DNA of 64,000 bases from Rhyacophila brunnea (GCA_022495005.1 JAGYXB010001002.1:868001-932000), one strand, 5' to 3'; counted from the first letter of the stretch, positions 10,604 through 23,251 are shown. A program made the numbers and translations. Notes: generated by a model from the letters alone, not told the origin.

Positions 10604-11513
10604 AGTGCGTCTTCAAACGTGTGGGAACCGTGGAGTTCCTCCGATCTCCTGGCGTGGGGGGGACGTCCTTCAGATGGCCATCGTTCTCGTCTCCACAACG
10701 TCAGGAAATCGAAAACCCTGTGCCTCGGGTCCGAGGCTCGGAACTGGCCAAGACGACTGCTTCCTTCGAGCGATCAAGACTGAGAGATCTACTCCCGCTT
10801 CACCTTCGTGTAAAAAGCCCGCTATCTCCTATAGCGCCGGAAATAGTGTCACGAACTCCGTACAAACTATCCCGTGCGCAGGCGTGATCCGGTCGTACTT
10901 TTTGCGTAGTGTTGCCCTCGTAAAGACTTCCTTGACTTATTGTGTTATGTTATAAAATAACATGACAGTAGGTACAATATCAGATATCTAAATTGTCTAA
11001 CGAGTGAACTAATGAATAAATAAAAATCACGAGATAAATTATTTTATATTTTTATCAATACATATTTATGTGATTTAATGGCATAGAAATTATTTTTTTA
11101 AATTATCTTTTTATTAATTATTTTGAATAAATGCGCTCTCGCGACGCAAGCGCTAACGAAACAGCTTGCACATTTGTATGCGGGACGCCAGACATTTTGA
11201 AATTATGAGAAAAAAACTTCATATTGAAAAACCCGTCGATTAACGCAAAAATAATCCTATACAATATGTGAAGTGAAACGCGGCGTGTTTTATTTTTTTA
11301 AACTTTCAAGAGATGCCATAGATGGTGCTTATTGAAATATGGGAAAAGATCGTAAAATTATGACAATTATACGATAAATGTCTTTGGGGCATATTGAATA
11401 TATTATTATTTGTGATTATATAAATACGTTAATATGAAAATAAAAACTATTTTTCTTAAGAAGGTAGGCTTTAAATAATCGCCTAGTATGGAGTCTTCGC
11501 CACTGGGGGGTAG

Positions 11514-13482
11514 TTATAATCTGTTGAGTGAGATTTGTCCAACTATTCATCATTGGAAAGGATATTATAGATGAATAAGTAAAATGCAATTGATTATTGA
11601 TTAAAATTAACCAATTAAAAAGCCCTCACCATACTGCAATTGCACTAAATAGAATTCATAATAAAATCAACCATGATAACTTCAAAGGGCAATAAAGCTC
11701 TCTGTTTTATCGGGGACTAAGGCCGGACAAAATTTTGTCGCTTTATAGCCCTGTCCACTTCCTTTACAGAGCGGCAGTTTGATTATATTATTCAAAGTGC
11801 TTTTTACCAAACTTACATTCAAAAGCTTTTAGAGCGACGGCAGTGTCACCTCGTACATATTGATGCAGCTTCAAGCGAGAAACAAGGCCTAAACAACAAT
11901 TTTACACACAGTGTCTCACGATTTATTAATTAGAAAAAATCTTTTAGTTTTTATGGTTATGATTTAAATTATTCCTCTATTTACTTATATGTATGCGATT
12001 GGGCTTTACGTTGGTAATCACAAATTACAATTTTCAAGGATTTTGGAATTGTATTCGACCCTCAGCGTGCAGCATTGCTACAAGAATGATCTACGGCCTA
12101 CGCGCTGAAGGTCAGACATACCAAAGGTGCGGAGCCTGGTGCTGGACATAGATAAATACTCGCGGTCGTAAATTTGCCTTGTGTATTCGATGTTGGATGC
12201 TGGATTGTAAGTATATAATCAATCACATCTCCCAACAATTAACCAGATATTGGTTGTTATAATATAACTATTCATAATAAATAAATTGATCACTCAAACT
12301 ATACCGGTTGCCGTTGGCTCTGGGGGAGATTAGTATTTACTGTCAATATAGATTTATCTAGTGCCAAATGTTCATAATATGAGTTACTTATAACAACGGT
12401 ACGGTTATGAAACTGCCTTTAAAACAGAGAAAATATAATGATGCTACAAAAAATAACCTATTTTTACTGATTGGATTAATTGAACTGGCATTTACGAGAC
12501 AGAACTCCATTATAATGATTTTGAAACAATTTTTTTTGGTTTTTTTCCAACCATGTCCGATCCTAATATGATCCTATGTCCCGCCACAGAGTAGACGTTT
12601 GTATTAACAGATTTTGATTTTTACGAGAAATGGATGTCAGCCACTTGCTACTTGTTAAAACTCATTTGGTGCTGACAACGCGACTGGCCCGTTTGCATTA
12701 CCTGGCTATTAGATATAATACAATTAACATGATATTTAAATGTGGTAATTAAATATTAATTAACAGGTCAGCAGTGATTGTGTTAATTCAAATTTAATTG
12801 ATTTATTTACGTTGAGAGCTATTTTTTTGATCTTCTTCGTAGCATATAAGTTAAAGTCTGCAGTTCAGAAGATGATTCTGTAGCCCGAAACAGTTGTCAA
12901 CGTCAACGTAAATAGTTCAATTAAAGTAGAATTGACAAAAATAACTTTGTTTTAAAACCACAAAAATAGTTCTTGTCTATGTCACTTAAAATATTTTCAA
13001 AACAACATTTCGTGAGAGAGTCTCTTTTAAATTATCTCGGACAACGCCTCCGGTGGACAAGCCTCGGAAAAGGCTTTATAAATTCTATTGCCCAAATTAA
13101 AAGTGCCTAAGAAATATTCGAATTAGCGTTATTTTCCACTTATATGACAGTTGTCCCGGGGCAATTCTGGATATCACCAATTCGTTAACATCCTTTTTAG
13201 GTTAAAATATGTTTATGTTTCGTTTTTCGGAACGGCTCGGTTAAGTTTTATATCGTCACATTAAAAAGTTATACGACCAAAATATCTCAATATATTCAGT
13301 TCTGAAGATTGATTAATCATTTGACTTGCATATATTAGATGATAGATTCAAATAACACCACCTTACTGTATTATTACAGATAATAATAAATTTTGAATTC
13401 ATGTTATAGATCGGTGAAATAAAAATGAACCTTGGTAACGAAAAATTCACTACTTCGTATATTAGTAGGTAGGTATTTCATT
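11514..13482. other. Non-coding stretch with SINE remnant
   Basis: No coding frame. It holds a minus-strand SINE remnant (12590-12660) and a short imperfect hairpin at about 12058-12114 (GACCCTCAGCG / CGCTGAAGGTC). Nothing else is assignable. Confidence 0.45.
12590..12660 (-). repeat. SINE remnant related to 13742 copy
   Basis: TGTATTAACAGATTTTGATT and the following AGAAATGGATG are the reverse complement of 13868-13916, the tail of the tRNA-like SINE at 13742. Only the tail part is recognisable. Confidence 0.5.
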
Positions 13483-13565
13483 ATCACCATCATCAGCCTG
13501 GGTGAATGCCCACATTGCCCACTATAGTCAGGACTTGACACTAAGCTGTAAATTTAGATCGTAGG
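13483..13565. repeat. LINE or SINE 3'-end-like fragment
   Basis: ATCACCATCATCAGCCTGG followed by GCCCACATTGCCCACTATAG resembles the CATCATCAGCC... tails of insect retroposons, which are especially common in Lepidoptera. It is too short to classify. Confidence 0.3.
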
Positions 13566-13741
13566 GCTAGATATTCCTCATACTTGTGCATACGAGTGCA
13601 ATATGGTAAACTGTTTGTAGAAAATAAAAATGATGTTTCTTTTTAAAATATATGCTAATACGATGTATCTATAGTCTATGGCTAATACGCTAATAATTTA
13701 TTTGAACAAAATAATATACAATCGAAAATAATGAATATCCA

Positions 13742-14035
13742 CACGATGGCCGGGTGGTTACACGTCAGGTTATAAATGTCGTGGGTCACGGGTTCGAATC
13801 GCGGATCTGACAAATCCACATGTTGTTTTTCAATGTGTCAGAGTATGGTTTTAATAAGTTGAGCAAATGGCTATCATCCATTTCTCGTAATAACAAAAAT
13901 CTGTTAATACAACGCCCACAGGTCCACGATCTTCTTATGATCGAAAATGGTAAAAAAGCACTAACATCGTAAATCGCAATTCAGTGCCCCAGCCTGTCTA
14001 TATTCTGCCCAGGCCGCGATCTAGCTTTGTTCTGC
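13742..14035 (+). repeat. tRNA-derived SINE
   Basis: A-box-like GATGGCCGGGTGGTTACACG and B-box-like GGGTTCGAATC, then a tail with TGTTGTTTTTCAATGTGT, CATCCATTTCTCG and CTGTTAATACAACGCCCACA. The same tail words occur at 62512-62705 (plus), 12590-12660 (minus) and weakly at 24890-24925 (minus), so this is a dispersed family. The head has tRNA-like promoter boxes but no full cloverleaf. Confidence 0.6.
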
Positions 14036-14049
14036 TTTTTTCTGATTTA

Positions 14050-17000
14050 CAGTTTTTTTTTTACTGAAACGTATATTCGCCAAACTTGATTGATTCATCG
14101 ACTGCTTTTGTTCAGCAGTTGTTTATGTCCTACATATCAGGTCCATTGTTATTTCATCAATTATATGCCTCCCTAAATAAGCATTCATGGTTTAGTTTAA
14201 TAATGTCTTTCATAGTTATGCCCAACAATCACATTTCCATGCCACATTTATCCTTAGTTTTCGAATTTTCTTATTTACTACTTAGGTACACTCTTTTTGC
14301 GACAACACCCATTTTTTTAATTTAAAATTGTAATAACATGACATGTGATGTGTATCTATATTAATATGAGAGGCCTAAAAATAATAACGGCAGTTTTCAT
14401 TAATTTTTATAAAAATGTATTATTTCTCTTTTATATTATATTTTCTAAAAAATGCTATAAAATGTTATACATTATTAGTTACACAAGCAACATATAAAAA
14501 TAGGTAATATAAATATTTTAAAAAAATACATACCTACGAAAGAAATGATATTTTACTGATTCGCCAACATTTTACGAAAAGGGAAACTACAGCTTGTGTT
14601 ACTAAGCCCCTCATATAATATCTGCAATAAATTTATTATTTACTAATTAATATTCTTCATTGTTAAAATCATTTACAATGACATAATAAATTAATTGTTC
14701 TTAACAAAAACTCCAATTTCTACATAAACGGCGCACGATACATCGCGTTCGCGTGTGTGTCGGAGACAACGTGGGCGTGGTAAGTCAGGTGTGAAAAGCA
14801 CTGCAGGCGAAATTAAAAACAATGCATTTTATAGTCATTGATTAACTACGCGATCTGATATCTTCATGTAAAAAGCACATAAAATTTTCCATTTTTTTTT
14901 CAATACAAATAATATGCTGATCCAATGCCTGTAAGTATTACCTACGTTGGATAATAAAATAATAAGAATTAGGATCGCCATAAATAGTTACCATTTCAAG
15001 ATAGAAAAAAACAATTTATTTATTTTATTATGTCAGCTATTTTTTTAAATTATTAATATATTTATCAACTACATGCATATCTAAAAAAATATGAATACCA
15101 ACAAGAATAATTTTATAATATTTGAGGGTTTCACGGTTGTTTGACACCTATCGAAATAAATTTTGTCTTGTCGCCTGGTGTACTACTGCCTTCATTCCTT
15201 GATGTTGCAAAGGCCATTCGCAATAGAGAATATCTAGTACATACCTATAACTGTTAGATAATATATTAATGCGAACGTCGCTCTAAGTGTGCCGAAAAAG
15301 AGTTTTTATCGCTGTGAGTACCAAACCTAAGAGAAAAATCTGCTGCTAATGTACTGTGTCAGTTGCGATAACCAATGATACCAAATTCGATATTAGATTT
15401 TTCTGATAGTATCGGACGTATGTATTCGGTATAGTCGGGTATAATATTCGTATATAATGTTCATCGTGAGCCGTTGTTTCGGAAACAAATTCAAATTCAT
15501 ATCTAAATAAAATACTTAAAAAATACGTAGGTACTAAAAAGGTATTAAAAACCACCACAATAACAGAAGAGAATATGTTGATTAGTGAATTAAACATACC
15601 CATCCTAATACAATCATGGGAAGCTACATTTTGACACTTTGTGTTGGTCAATGCCAAATGAAAACTGATCCTTCATCGGGTATAAAAGTGGCCGAAATCG
15701 AAAAGACGTGAAATTCATTCACGAATCAAACTGGCTCTGCTTTGGCCAATTTATTTCGATTACAATAATACCTACACGGCATACCATTTACACGAGCATG
15801 GATTTACTGCTGAAAGTAGGGTTTTGAGGCCATAACAAAAAAATAAACGTATTATCGTGCAAATTGTAAGATTGCGTGCATGTATTAAAAAACTTTAGAA
15901 GCTACTGAATTTTCACGCGACAATTGTACCGTGCAATATCTGCTCTTGCACAGTACAACGATAGTAGCGATCCTGCCCGTAAAAAACGAACTACACCGCG
16001 CAGAGTCTCATTTTGAGGTTAACCGATTTTCATGACCTGTCAATTAGTACCATAAATTAATGACAACATCGCGTCTTGCTTACCCTTGAAGAATGAGATT
16101 GGCCAGACAGTCACCACTTTTATGTGAAAACAGTTATTATCGCGATAGTTTAAAATACACACTATTGATATTGGTGCAAGTAAATCCATGCATTTGTATT
16201 TTTGAATTGTATTGATAGTATGTCTGATGTAATATGACATTTAATAACTATCTACATTATAAACATACTTTTTTTATATCAAATTTGTTCAGCAAATACT
16301 ATTACTATTCGAATTTCGAACCATGCACTTATTTAAAAAAAAAATGATAACTAAAAGAAAACACTTCTTATTTGCATTCACTTGTCTTAATAAAACCTTA
16401 TCAATTTAATACAATCTACGTGATAAAAGTATTTGTTGTTAACACATGGATTCCGTAATACTTTATTATTTGCTTTCGTATTTACTTGGTGTTAGATACA
16501 CATTCTCTTTCATATCTCATACCTGCTCCCGGACTCCATACTAGGCTATTATTTATACTTAAAGCCTCCCTTCTTTATTAACGTATTTAAATAATCAGTT
16601 TTATTATTTCCTAGTCTTCAAAAATAATACAATTTGCCTAATTTGCTAACGATATCTAGGTAGGTATGTATTAATTTTAAAATGATTGCTCGCTTACCCA
16701 ACAATACCGACACGTAAGTGACACTAATACTTAACCACTACCTAACACAATAAAAAAGACTTCGAACATGTGACGCATACAACACATACATACTACATTT
16801 TATTTATTGCAAAAAATACACACACATAATTTCTAAACCAGTATCATACTATCACGTGACTTGAGGCTATTGTATAGGTATTTAACGTAGGTAAGGGATT
16901 CCCCGGTAATTGTTAATATTATGTACATTCATTCAGTCACTCTGTACGCGGTAAAAACGTCCAACTATAGTAAAGTAGAATTTTCTAGCCCGAGTTCGAA

Positions 17001-18775
17001 TCGCGGTTGGGTTGTGTGCCTGCGAAAGTGCATGAATGTTCGATATTAACATGACATGCAATAATATGCAAATGAAATCCTTGCCAGAAAAATGATAATA
17101 CCTATACACCTGTAGTATTGTATGGTTGTCAGAAATGGGTCTTATGTCAAAATTATCATAAATCCATTCGCAGTGTAATTACATTGATTAATCGTGGTCA
17201 TCCGTTGACGGTAAGGTTGAAACTTCCATTATTAAATTGGCCTGCTCTCGAAAAAATTAAATATTCATGAATTTTCAGCTTCGGTCTATATTGGACCTTA
17301 AGGGCATGTGCGTTTTTATTGAGATTAGGAATATGTTAGTAAAACTGTGGCTCGAGTTTTATTCTAACTGAGAGGCAAATATCGCTAACATAGATTGCGT
17401 CACGTATATTATCTATACATAATACGTAATATAATTAATTATAGTAGATGGTAAATCTACGGGGAAAAGGCAGTGACCCAGAACGAAATAATTAAAAAAA
17501 AAAACGGGCACTATATTACGCCTAACCAATTCGAAGTCAATTAGTAACTCTGGATGAAGTTTATTGCTAAGTTAATCGAGATGATTCTGCATCACGCCCT
17601 TAAATATTGCGTTAAAAAAGTACTTACCTAAACTTCCGAATAGCACAATAAATATAATATTGAAGTTTTTATAAGGGATGGTTGTTACTCATTCATCAAA
17701 CCCGTTAAGTCTTTTTTTTTAAATCCAACATTTTGCCAGATGATAGATTCTAACCCGCACCCACGGTTTCATACACAAGAGACCTAACATCAGCTTTCAC
17801 CAAGAGATGAATAGAAGAGTAATTAATTTATCCATTTGGTTTAAAAAAAAAAACTACAATATTTTTTACCTTCGGTCTGGCTTACACTGAATAGATTTTG
17901 ACGTCATTATGCTTGCAAATCTTCATTTTTCAAGCATCATTTCCAATTCAAAACTCACTAATTATCTGAATAATTATAGTCACCCTCCAGGTTCCTAAAA
18001 CATTTTATTAAATTCTTATGTACGTAAATATTATTATTTTCATCTCAAGGTTCCACGTAAGAACAGTTTGTTTTTGTCAAACTTGTTGGTCCAAAATAAT
18101 AAATGAGTCCAGCGTGATTAATGCAAATTGTGTGCCCTTCTATGCTTTTGAATGGCATTTGATGTTTTTTTCAAAACTGAAACACTACATTTTGCACTCT
18201 TATAATGTCGGTGAATTAGCAAAATATTCATGTGCTAGCAGCTAGACGGTATGAGAATTTGGAAACACATGTCTAGTAATCATTTTGATGTTAGATAATT
18301 TATTTTATGACTGCGTTTCATCATTATAATATTTTGAATAATATGAGAATGTTGCTGTATCACTTTTTTTAATATGTTATTTTGTAAAGTATGTATTCAG
18401 TTATATCGTAGTGAATTAAAAATCAATGATGTAAAATGATTTTAATTTATCATTCTTTATTCGTCTTTTACTCTCATATAGTCCAGTGGTTTTCCAGTCC
18501 TGATATAGTCCAGTGGAAGATCTTGTCATTCTGATTCTTTTGGAACCGATACGTTTTATAGTTTGAGGTCATAATCAAAATCAAAATTTGCTAGTGCCTC
18601 AATCTTCGAAAAATAGCGCACAGAACAGGCGTTTTTTTTTCTTCAAAATACCTCGTTACCAGTAGGTTCTAGAGTAGGTACAAATATGTGTGTTTTGCAT
18701 TCTGACAACTTGTGGTATATTTTCGCAAAATAACCAAGAAGTAATTTAGAATATGAGTCACGTATACCGAAGAAG
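14050..18775. other. Long AT-rich stretch without recognisable genes
   Basis: Frames here are short and rich in F, I, Y, N and K as expected from AT-rich non-coding DNA. The only hint is a B-box-like GAGTTCGAATCGCGG at about 16990-17004 that could be the head of a degenerate tRNA-derived SINE. The phrase TATAGTCCAGTGG occurs twice, near 18478 and 18504. Confidence 0.4.
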
Positions 18776-18960
18776 ATTCTCGAAGGAAGCCCAGGGGGGA
18801 AAAGGCCAGTGGGAAAGCCACGCACACGATGGGGTGATAACATTACAAAAGATGCCAACCAGCTGCTAAAAATTAGGAACTGGAAAAGACGTGCGGAGGA
18901 CCGTTCCGGCTGGAGGACGGCGGTGGAGGAGGTCAGGGCTCGACTTGAGCTGTAGCGCCA
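18776..18960 (+). pseudogene. LINE ORF2 C-terminal tail fragment
   Basis: The translation reads KKILEGSPGGKRPVGKPRTRWGDN, later NWKRRAEDRSGWRTAVEE, then a stop. This is the typical end of insect LINE reverse-transcriptase ORFs (GRPRxRWxD...AxDRxxWRxxVEEA). The stop is followed by TAGCGCCATCGAGGAAGAA, similar to the sequence after a related tail at about 50731, so both come from one family. Only the last 60 or so codons remain. Confidence 0.65.
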
Positions 18961-19083
18961 TCGAGGAAGAATTTAGAATATAATATAAACGTGATTTCAG
19001 TTACCCCATCTCCACCCGTCATGTATATGCAGCCGCGATTTGTGCACGCCGCCTTCCATACGCTATTTTAGTGTCATACTTCC

Positions 19084-19500
19084 TTATCCCCAAACGAAAC
19101 TGCACATGACTGGTGTAGCAACCGTGCACCTTGGTGCGTAAAGAAGGAGTATAGAAAATAAAAAAGAGTCTTGATTTTCTATGCCGTCATTTATCTTCAC
19201 TGACATGAAAGTGTCCTCTGTATCCGTGTACTGAAACTCTGTCGATATAGAGGAGTCAAGAGTTGAAAGTGATGAATCTTTGGAAGTATCGGAGTTATTC
19301 CGTCCTCCATATGACGCAGCAAACTCTTGAAAGGTCTCGAAGTTGACATTGCTTGATATCAAGTCGGCCAATTGGACCCATGAGTGGACGGACCTTGGCA
19401 AACAGTTTCGCGCGGTCGGATCCATCACCAGAAAGACCCAGAGAACGTGTTCAGCATCGTGGTAGTCGTGCACGTATGTACGTTCCGGCCAAACAATCAT
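19084..19500 (-). CDS. Unrecognised 138-codon open frame
   Basis: I do not recognise this protein. It is one of the longest frames outside mobile elements. Its composition is balanced, unlike the surrounding AT-driven frames: charged and Ser/Thr-rich (NNSDTSKDSSLSTLDSS, then YTDTEDTF), with a hydrophobic VLWVFLVMD near the start. The first ATG follows directly after a run of A on the coding strand. There is no clear splice site, signal peptide or known motif. It could be an exon of a lineage-specific gene, part of an old element, or chance. Confidence 0.25.
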   Translation of the reverse strand: MIVWPERTYVHDYHDAEHVLWVFLVMDPTARNCLPRSVHSWVQLADLISSNVNFETFQEFAASYGGRNNSDTSKDSSLSTLDSSISTEFQYTDTEDTFMSVKINDGIENQDSFLFSILLLYAPRCTVATPVMCSFVWG

Positions 19501-20839
19501 TTTTTTTTTAATTTGACAAATGAAACGTGTTGAATTCGAAATGTACTATATTGGTGACAATAACGCTTAAATTATGCCTAAAGCCATAAAAAAAACACTC
19601 AAAAATGACTCAGTCTACGGTCTACACCTTGCGAATATTATCTATCGAACCCATGCAATTTAAATATTTTTTCTAATACCGATAGCCAATGGCTAAGAAT
19701 TAAGTGCATTAATGTATTCGGTAGCATATTATAAAAGAGTCTCATCTCGTGATACTGACCGATATTAGAGAGAGGCGATGGTAATTTCTCTCCAAACCTA
19801 TAATTATGCTGGCCGCATAATATAAAACATTGATAATTTTATGTCAATTTGCAAGATATATATTTTGCATTTTATATCAATTTGGCTTTTGAAAGATGTG
19901 ATGGGAATCTTATGAGTGTTTTTGGATAACGAAAATGTATTAAGACTCCAAATATAAGTACCTACCTATTATTATTGAATTTTAGCATTAATTCATTTAC
20001 CTATATATAATAATAATTACAAGATAAAAAGAACTTTTTATATACTTAACACGTTTTTAAATTTTCTATTGAATAACTTGACAATTCTATGTATTGATAA
20101 ATACTTTTTTTGTACTTGATAGAAATACTGAATAAATATAGAATACTGAAATGTCATTTTGACATTTCATATTGATTTCCATAGTAACGCACGTATAAAT
20201 ATTAATAATTTAGTTGCTAGGACTGGACACACAACAAAAAATGTGTACTAGACAAACAAGAATACGAGCTAATAAAAACGTGGTAAAAATACTGAATATC
20301 TCTTTTTGAAATTAAATTGAGTCAGCAAAACCGTAAAAATAATCATTACAGAATCGCAATGCGCAAAAAGATCTTTATGGATACATTTCTGTTTTTTTAT
20401 ATTCCATGACTAATTATTACGTTATATTAGTAACAATAAATTTTATTAATTAATAGTAATAATAATTTCAACATATGAGTTGTTTGGTCGATAGCTATTT
20501 CGCTTGCCACACGAGAATCAATAACTACCTGAAAATTGTATTATAATAATTAATTGCGGTGACCATTTCCCCATCATCACCACATATTATATATTTATTT
20601 AAAAAACCAATTTGGAAAATCGTAAAACAGGAAAAAAAGAAATAACTTCTTACGTTTGATCTTATTAGGAAAACTTTTGAGTGGTGGTTCAAAAGAGCTA
20701 AATAAGTACCATAAATAATCACAAAAAGAAAAATTATAATAGTCAACACCAGGGGACACGGAAAATGGAAAGTGGGTAGCCTTTTGGGTGAGGCTGAAAT
20801 AAGTTTTAAATCTCGAGAGTGGAGAAATATGAGATAAAC
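19501..20839. other. Non-coding AT-rich stretch
   Basis: No coding frame. It contains a perfect palindrome at 20147-20169 (TGAAATGTCA, TTT, TGACATTTCA), a motif type frequent in insect DNA. Confidence 0.4.
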
Positions 20840-20843
20840 TTAA

Positions 20844-21207
20844 GGCTATACCTCAGTTGAGGCATGGTCTAAAAAGATCGTGGCTAGGCGATGCGCGGAT
20901 TGTGCAAATGACGCGTGCCGAACGAAATACAATTTGTCATATAAATCCAACATGCGTCCATTTAATGTTCTGTTTATTGTTCTATTAGTAACAATAATAA
21001 TATATTCATTGACATGTTTTCTTTTTCAAGTAAATTGGTAACATTTTTTAGTCATCTTTACACGATTTAAGAAATAATACCCCCGTCGCCATCACGAAAC
21101 AAATTGTCATGTTCACAGCTCGACGTTCGCTCTCCGATTACCAGCGTGTCCAAAATTTCGTCGCACCTATAGTTGAAAATTATTTGGCGTTTCACTGAAG
21201 TACCGTC
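20844..21207. mobile_element. TTAA-flanked MITE, copy 1
   Basis: Starts GGCTATACCTCAGTTGAGGC and ends TTTCACTGAAGTACCGTC, flanked by TTAA at 20840-20843 and 21208-21211. It is closely related to 51899-52238: both share GATCGTGGCTAGGCGATGCG and CCAAAATTTCGTCGC. The TTAA (or TAA) target suggests a piggyBac-type or PIF/Harbinger-type transposase acting in trans. No coding capacity. Confidence 0.75.
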
Positions 21208-21211
21208 TTAA

Positions 21212-22215
21212 GCACGCGTTAATGAATGTTATTTCCAATAGTTACGTCTGTATCATAATATACAATTTAAAGTTTGTCACGTAAACGAAGCACGCAATTA
21301 ATATTGTTAATTTTTGAGGACACTCGGCGCGCGTTGTGTTGTTTTATTTTATGGCCTGACCGTTATAGGACAATAAACCGATCCCGACTTCAAAGTCTTG
21401 ATCCATGGCGACTGGACTTCACATTTCTATGATAGTAATCTGTTATATGGTCAACACAAATAAGCCAAAAAAATACCTTACAAAATCTTTGTGACCAAAA
21501 AAAATACGTAAAAATTCGTGGAGTAGAATAATTATTATATTGTAGGTTAAATGTCAACATTGGAAAAATTAATAAAAACACATTAATGTTTTTAATATTG
21601 TATTTTTTGCCAAACTTACATTAATATGTAGGTACATAATAAAGGAGTCCATATCATCATCGTGATACACCAATACTATGTTGCATGATTTATATCATTA
21701 TATCTCATGTCTTTTCATAGGATATTTAAATATGCGATGCATCAAATTATATATGGTCAAAACACCATTACTTATGCAGGATCTCCATTTCTCATGCGCT
21801 CGGATTTATTTGACAAAAGGGTTTGGGTCATCCGTGATGCTATTTACATATTTTAAGTTCGACATTTTTGACTTTTTCTTTTTAAAAAAATGACACTCAA
21901 AAGCTTTTGAAAAAACATGCTTAAGCATGAAAGTTACTCTGAATCCGTCTGGACTCCATAGTGAGTACAGACTGACTGAAAAATATTTAGAAAATTAATA
22001 CTATCGATTAAAGACAAGTAGTATTCACTGTATATTTGTATTTTTTCCTTAAGATCAGTTTAAGCCAAATAAGCAGTATCCTGAATTGTCATATTCAGCA
22101 TCTAAAATGTTCCCAATGCTTAGCAACACTAAACTTTTCAACACTATATTTACTTTAATAGCTTTCGTATCACATCGAAATGGTTATACCTAATTTTATA
22201 GTATCATGTTTTGTG
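21212..22215. other. Non-coding stretch
   Basis: Nothing recognisable. Frames such as 21678-21893 have AT-driven composition without motifs. Confidence 0.35.
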
Positions 22216-22452
22216 CAGGGCTCGAAACGGACCGGAGCGCCGTTCCGGTTCACGAAATTCCCAAAATTATCGCTCCGTCTCGTGGAAAAATTAATTTTAC
22301 CATCTCACCTAGATATCTCATATATCAAAAAATCCAACACTCATTTTTATAAAATATACCTACCTACATAAAATTACATAACTATGATATTATTACGAGT
22401 ATCTAAAAATTATTAGCGTTCCGGTTCGTAAAATTTTCCATTTCGAGCGCTG
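22216..22452. mobile_element. hAT-like MITE (CGAAAYGGACCGG family), copy 1
   Basis: Left end CAGGGCTCGAAACGGACCGG and right end CCATTTCGAGCGCTG form terminal inverted repeats that begin CAGSGCTCGAAA. The inner part repeats GTTCCGGTTC near both ends. A second copy lies at 39293-39518 and a single end at about 61950-61996. The flanking 8 bp do not match, so the target duplication has decayed or the superfamily call is wrong. Confidence 0.6.
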
Positions 22453-22639
22453 CATACTCATAAACTCAGGAAACGAGTAGAGGAAGGTGGATATTAAATT
22501 CTGAGAGAAGAGTTATGAAAAGAATTCTTGGGCTGTCAAATACTTATTTCAATGTACGGACGTGAAACGATTGCGTATAAATACTGCGATGAATTGATTG
22601 AAATATGCATAATAATAATGTCGAAATAAATAGCAGCAT

Positions 22640-22800
22640 AAGATCAAGAGACGACCTGGACGGCGCTGAAACTGAAATGGATGGACTGCACCGCGTATGA
22701 TTTAGGAATACTCGACCAAAGCAACTGGAAAGTGTTCACGTTCGATCGTCCAGGCTGGGACCTGTCAAGGGTTGTTGTGACATAATAAATGATGATGATG
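22640..22800 (+). pseudogene. LINE ORF2 tail fragment
   Basis: GACGACCTGGACGGCGCTG... translates, with frame breaks, to an RRPGRRRKRWMD-like run and ends near a TGA followed by a GATGATGATGAT-type tail at about 22791-22802. Both are typical of the 3' ends of insect LINEs. Heavily degraded. Confidence 0.45.
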
Positions 22801-23251
22801 ATATCATACTTACATTAAAATTTGCCCGTGAAAAAGAATGACGTTAATTGTCGTTTTTCGTTTTCCTGTTTACTGTATTTTATTTAATTATAATGATATA
22901 CTTACTAGAAAGAGTCTGTTCGGCCGAAGCCACTCTGCATGTTAGTAGGTACCTACTTGGGAAGACCGTGGGAAAGGTCCAAGCGTGAAGCGAGACTGGA
23001 ACGTGGTGGGTACAAAGATTGTGTACTCTGCCTGCCTTTTCCGCGTGCCGCCTCTATAATACGTCCATTTATATCTGTGTTTGCCTACCAACTTCACACC
23101 GGTATGACAATAAGTAAATATCACATATCGTTTATTGTGCTTCAGAAATATCCGTGTGAGCTTTTGACATTTTGGATTTTGACATAGAAAATGTGTAGGA
23201 AGTTTTCAAAGAAAAATGTATAAATAGAACGAGTGTTATAATACTTATAAG

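Larger units (their letters stand above)
9187..10968. mobile_element. LTR-retrotransposon-like insertion, no coding region
   Basis: Starts TGTCATGTTAT and ends ATAACATGACA (TG...CA termini with an 11 bp inverted repeat), with a GTAG duplication on both sides (9183-9186 and 10969-10972). A primer-binding-site-like sequence lies at 9964-9981. I do not find two matching LTRs. Possible readings are a rearranged non-autonomous LTR element with its 5' LTR at 9187-9960, or a long solo LTR containing a coincidental PBS-like palindrome. The open frames in it (for example 10525-10887) look accidental. GC content is clearly higher than in the surrounding hAT sequence. Confidence 0.5.
8357..11505. mobile_element. 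hAT-like element with nested insertions
   Basis: The left terminus CAGTGGCGAA and right terminus TTCGCCACTG are inverted copies. They are flanked by a perfect 8 bp duplication GGGGGTAG (8349-8356 and 11506-11513), the hallmark of hAT insertion. The right end (AAGGTAGGCTTTAAATAATC...) is almost identical to that of the 783 bp element at 34202-34984. The element is 3149 bp because it contains a captured PIN/CXC fragment (8575-8954) with a 100 bp duplication and an LTR-like insertion (9187-10968). No hAT transposase is visible, so it is a non-autonomous carrier. Confidence 0.85.

Noticed and set aside
10525..10887. 120-codon open frame as a gene in the LTR-like insertion
   Set aside because: No motif; an overlapping frame of similar length exists and the GC-rich context alone gives few stops.
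13742..13815. Functional tRNA gene
   Set aside because: The sequence continues into a tail shared with three other loci, so it is a SINE head.
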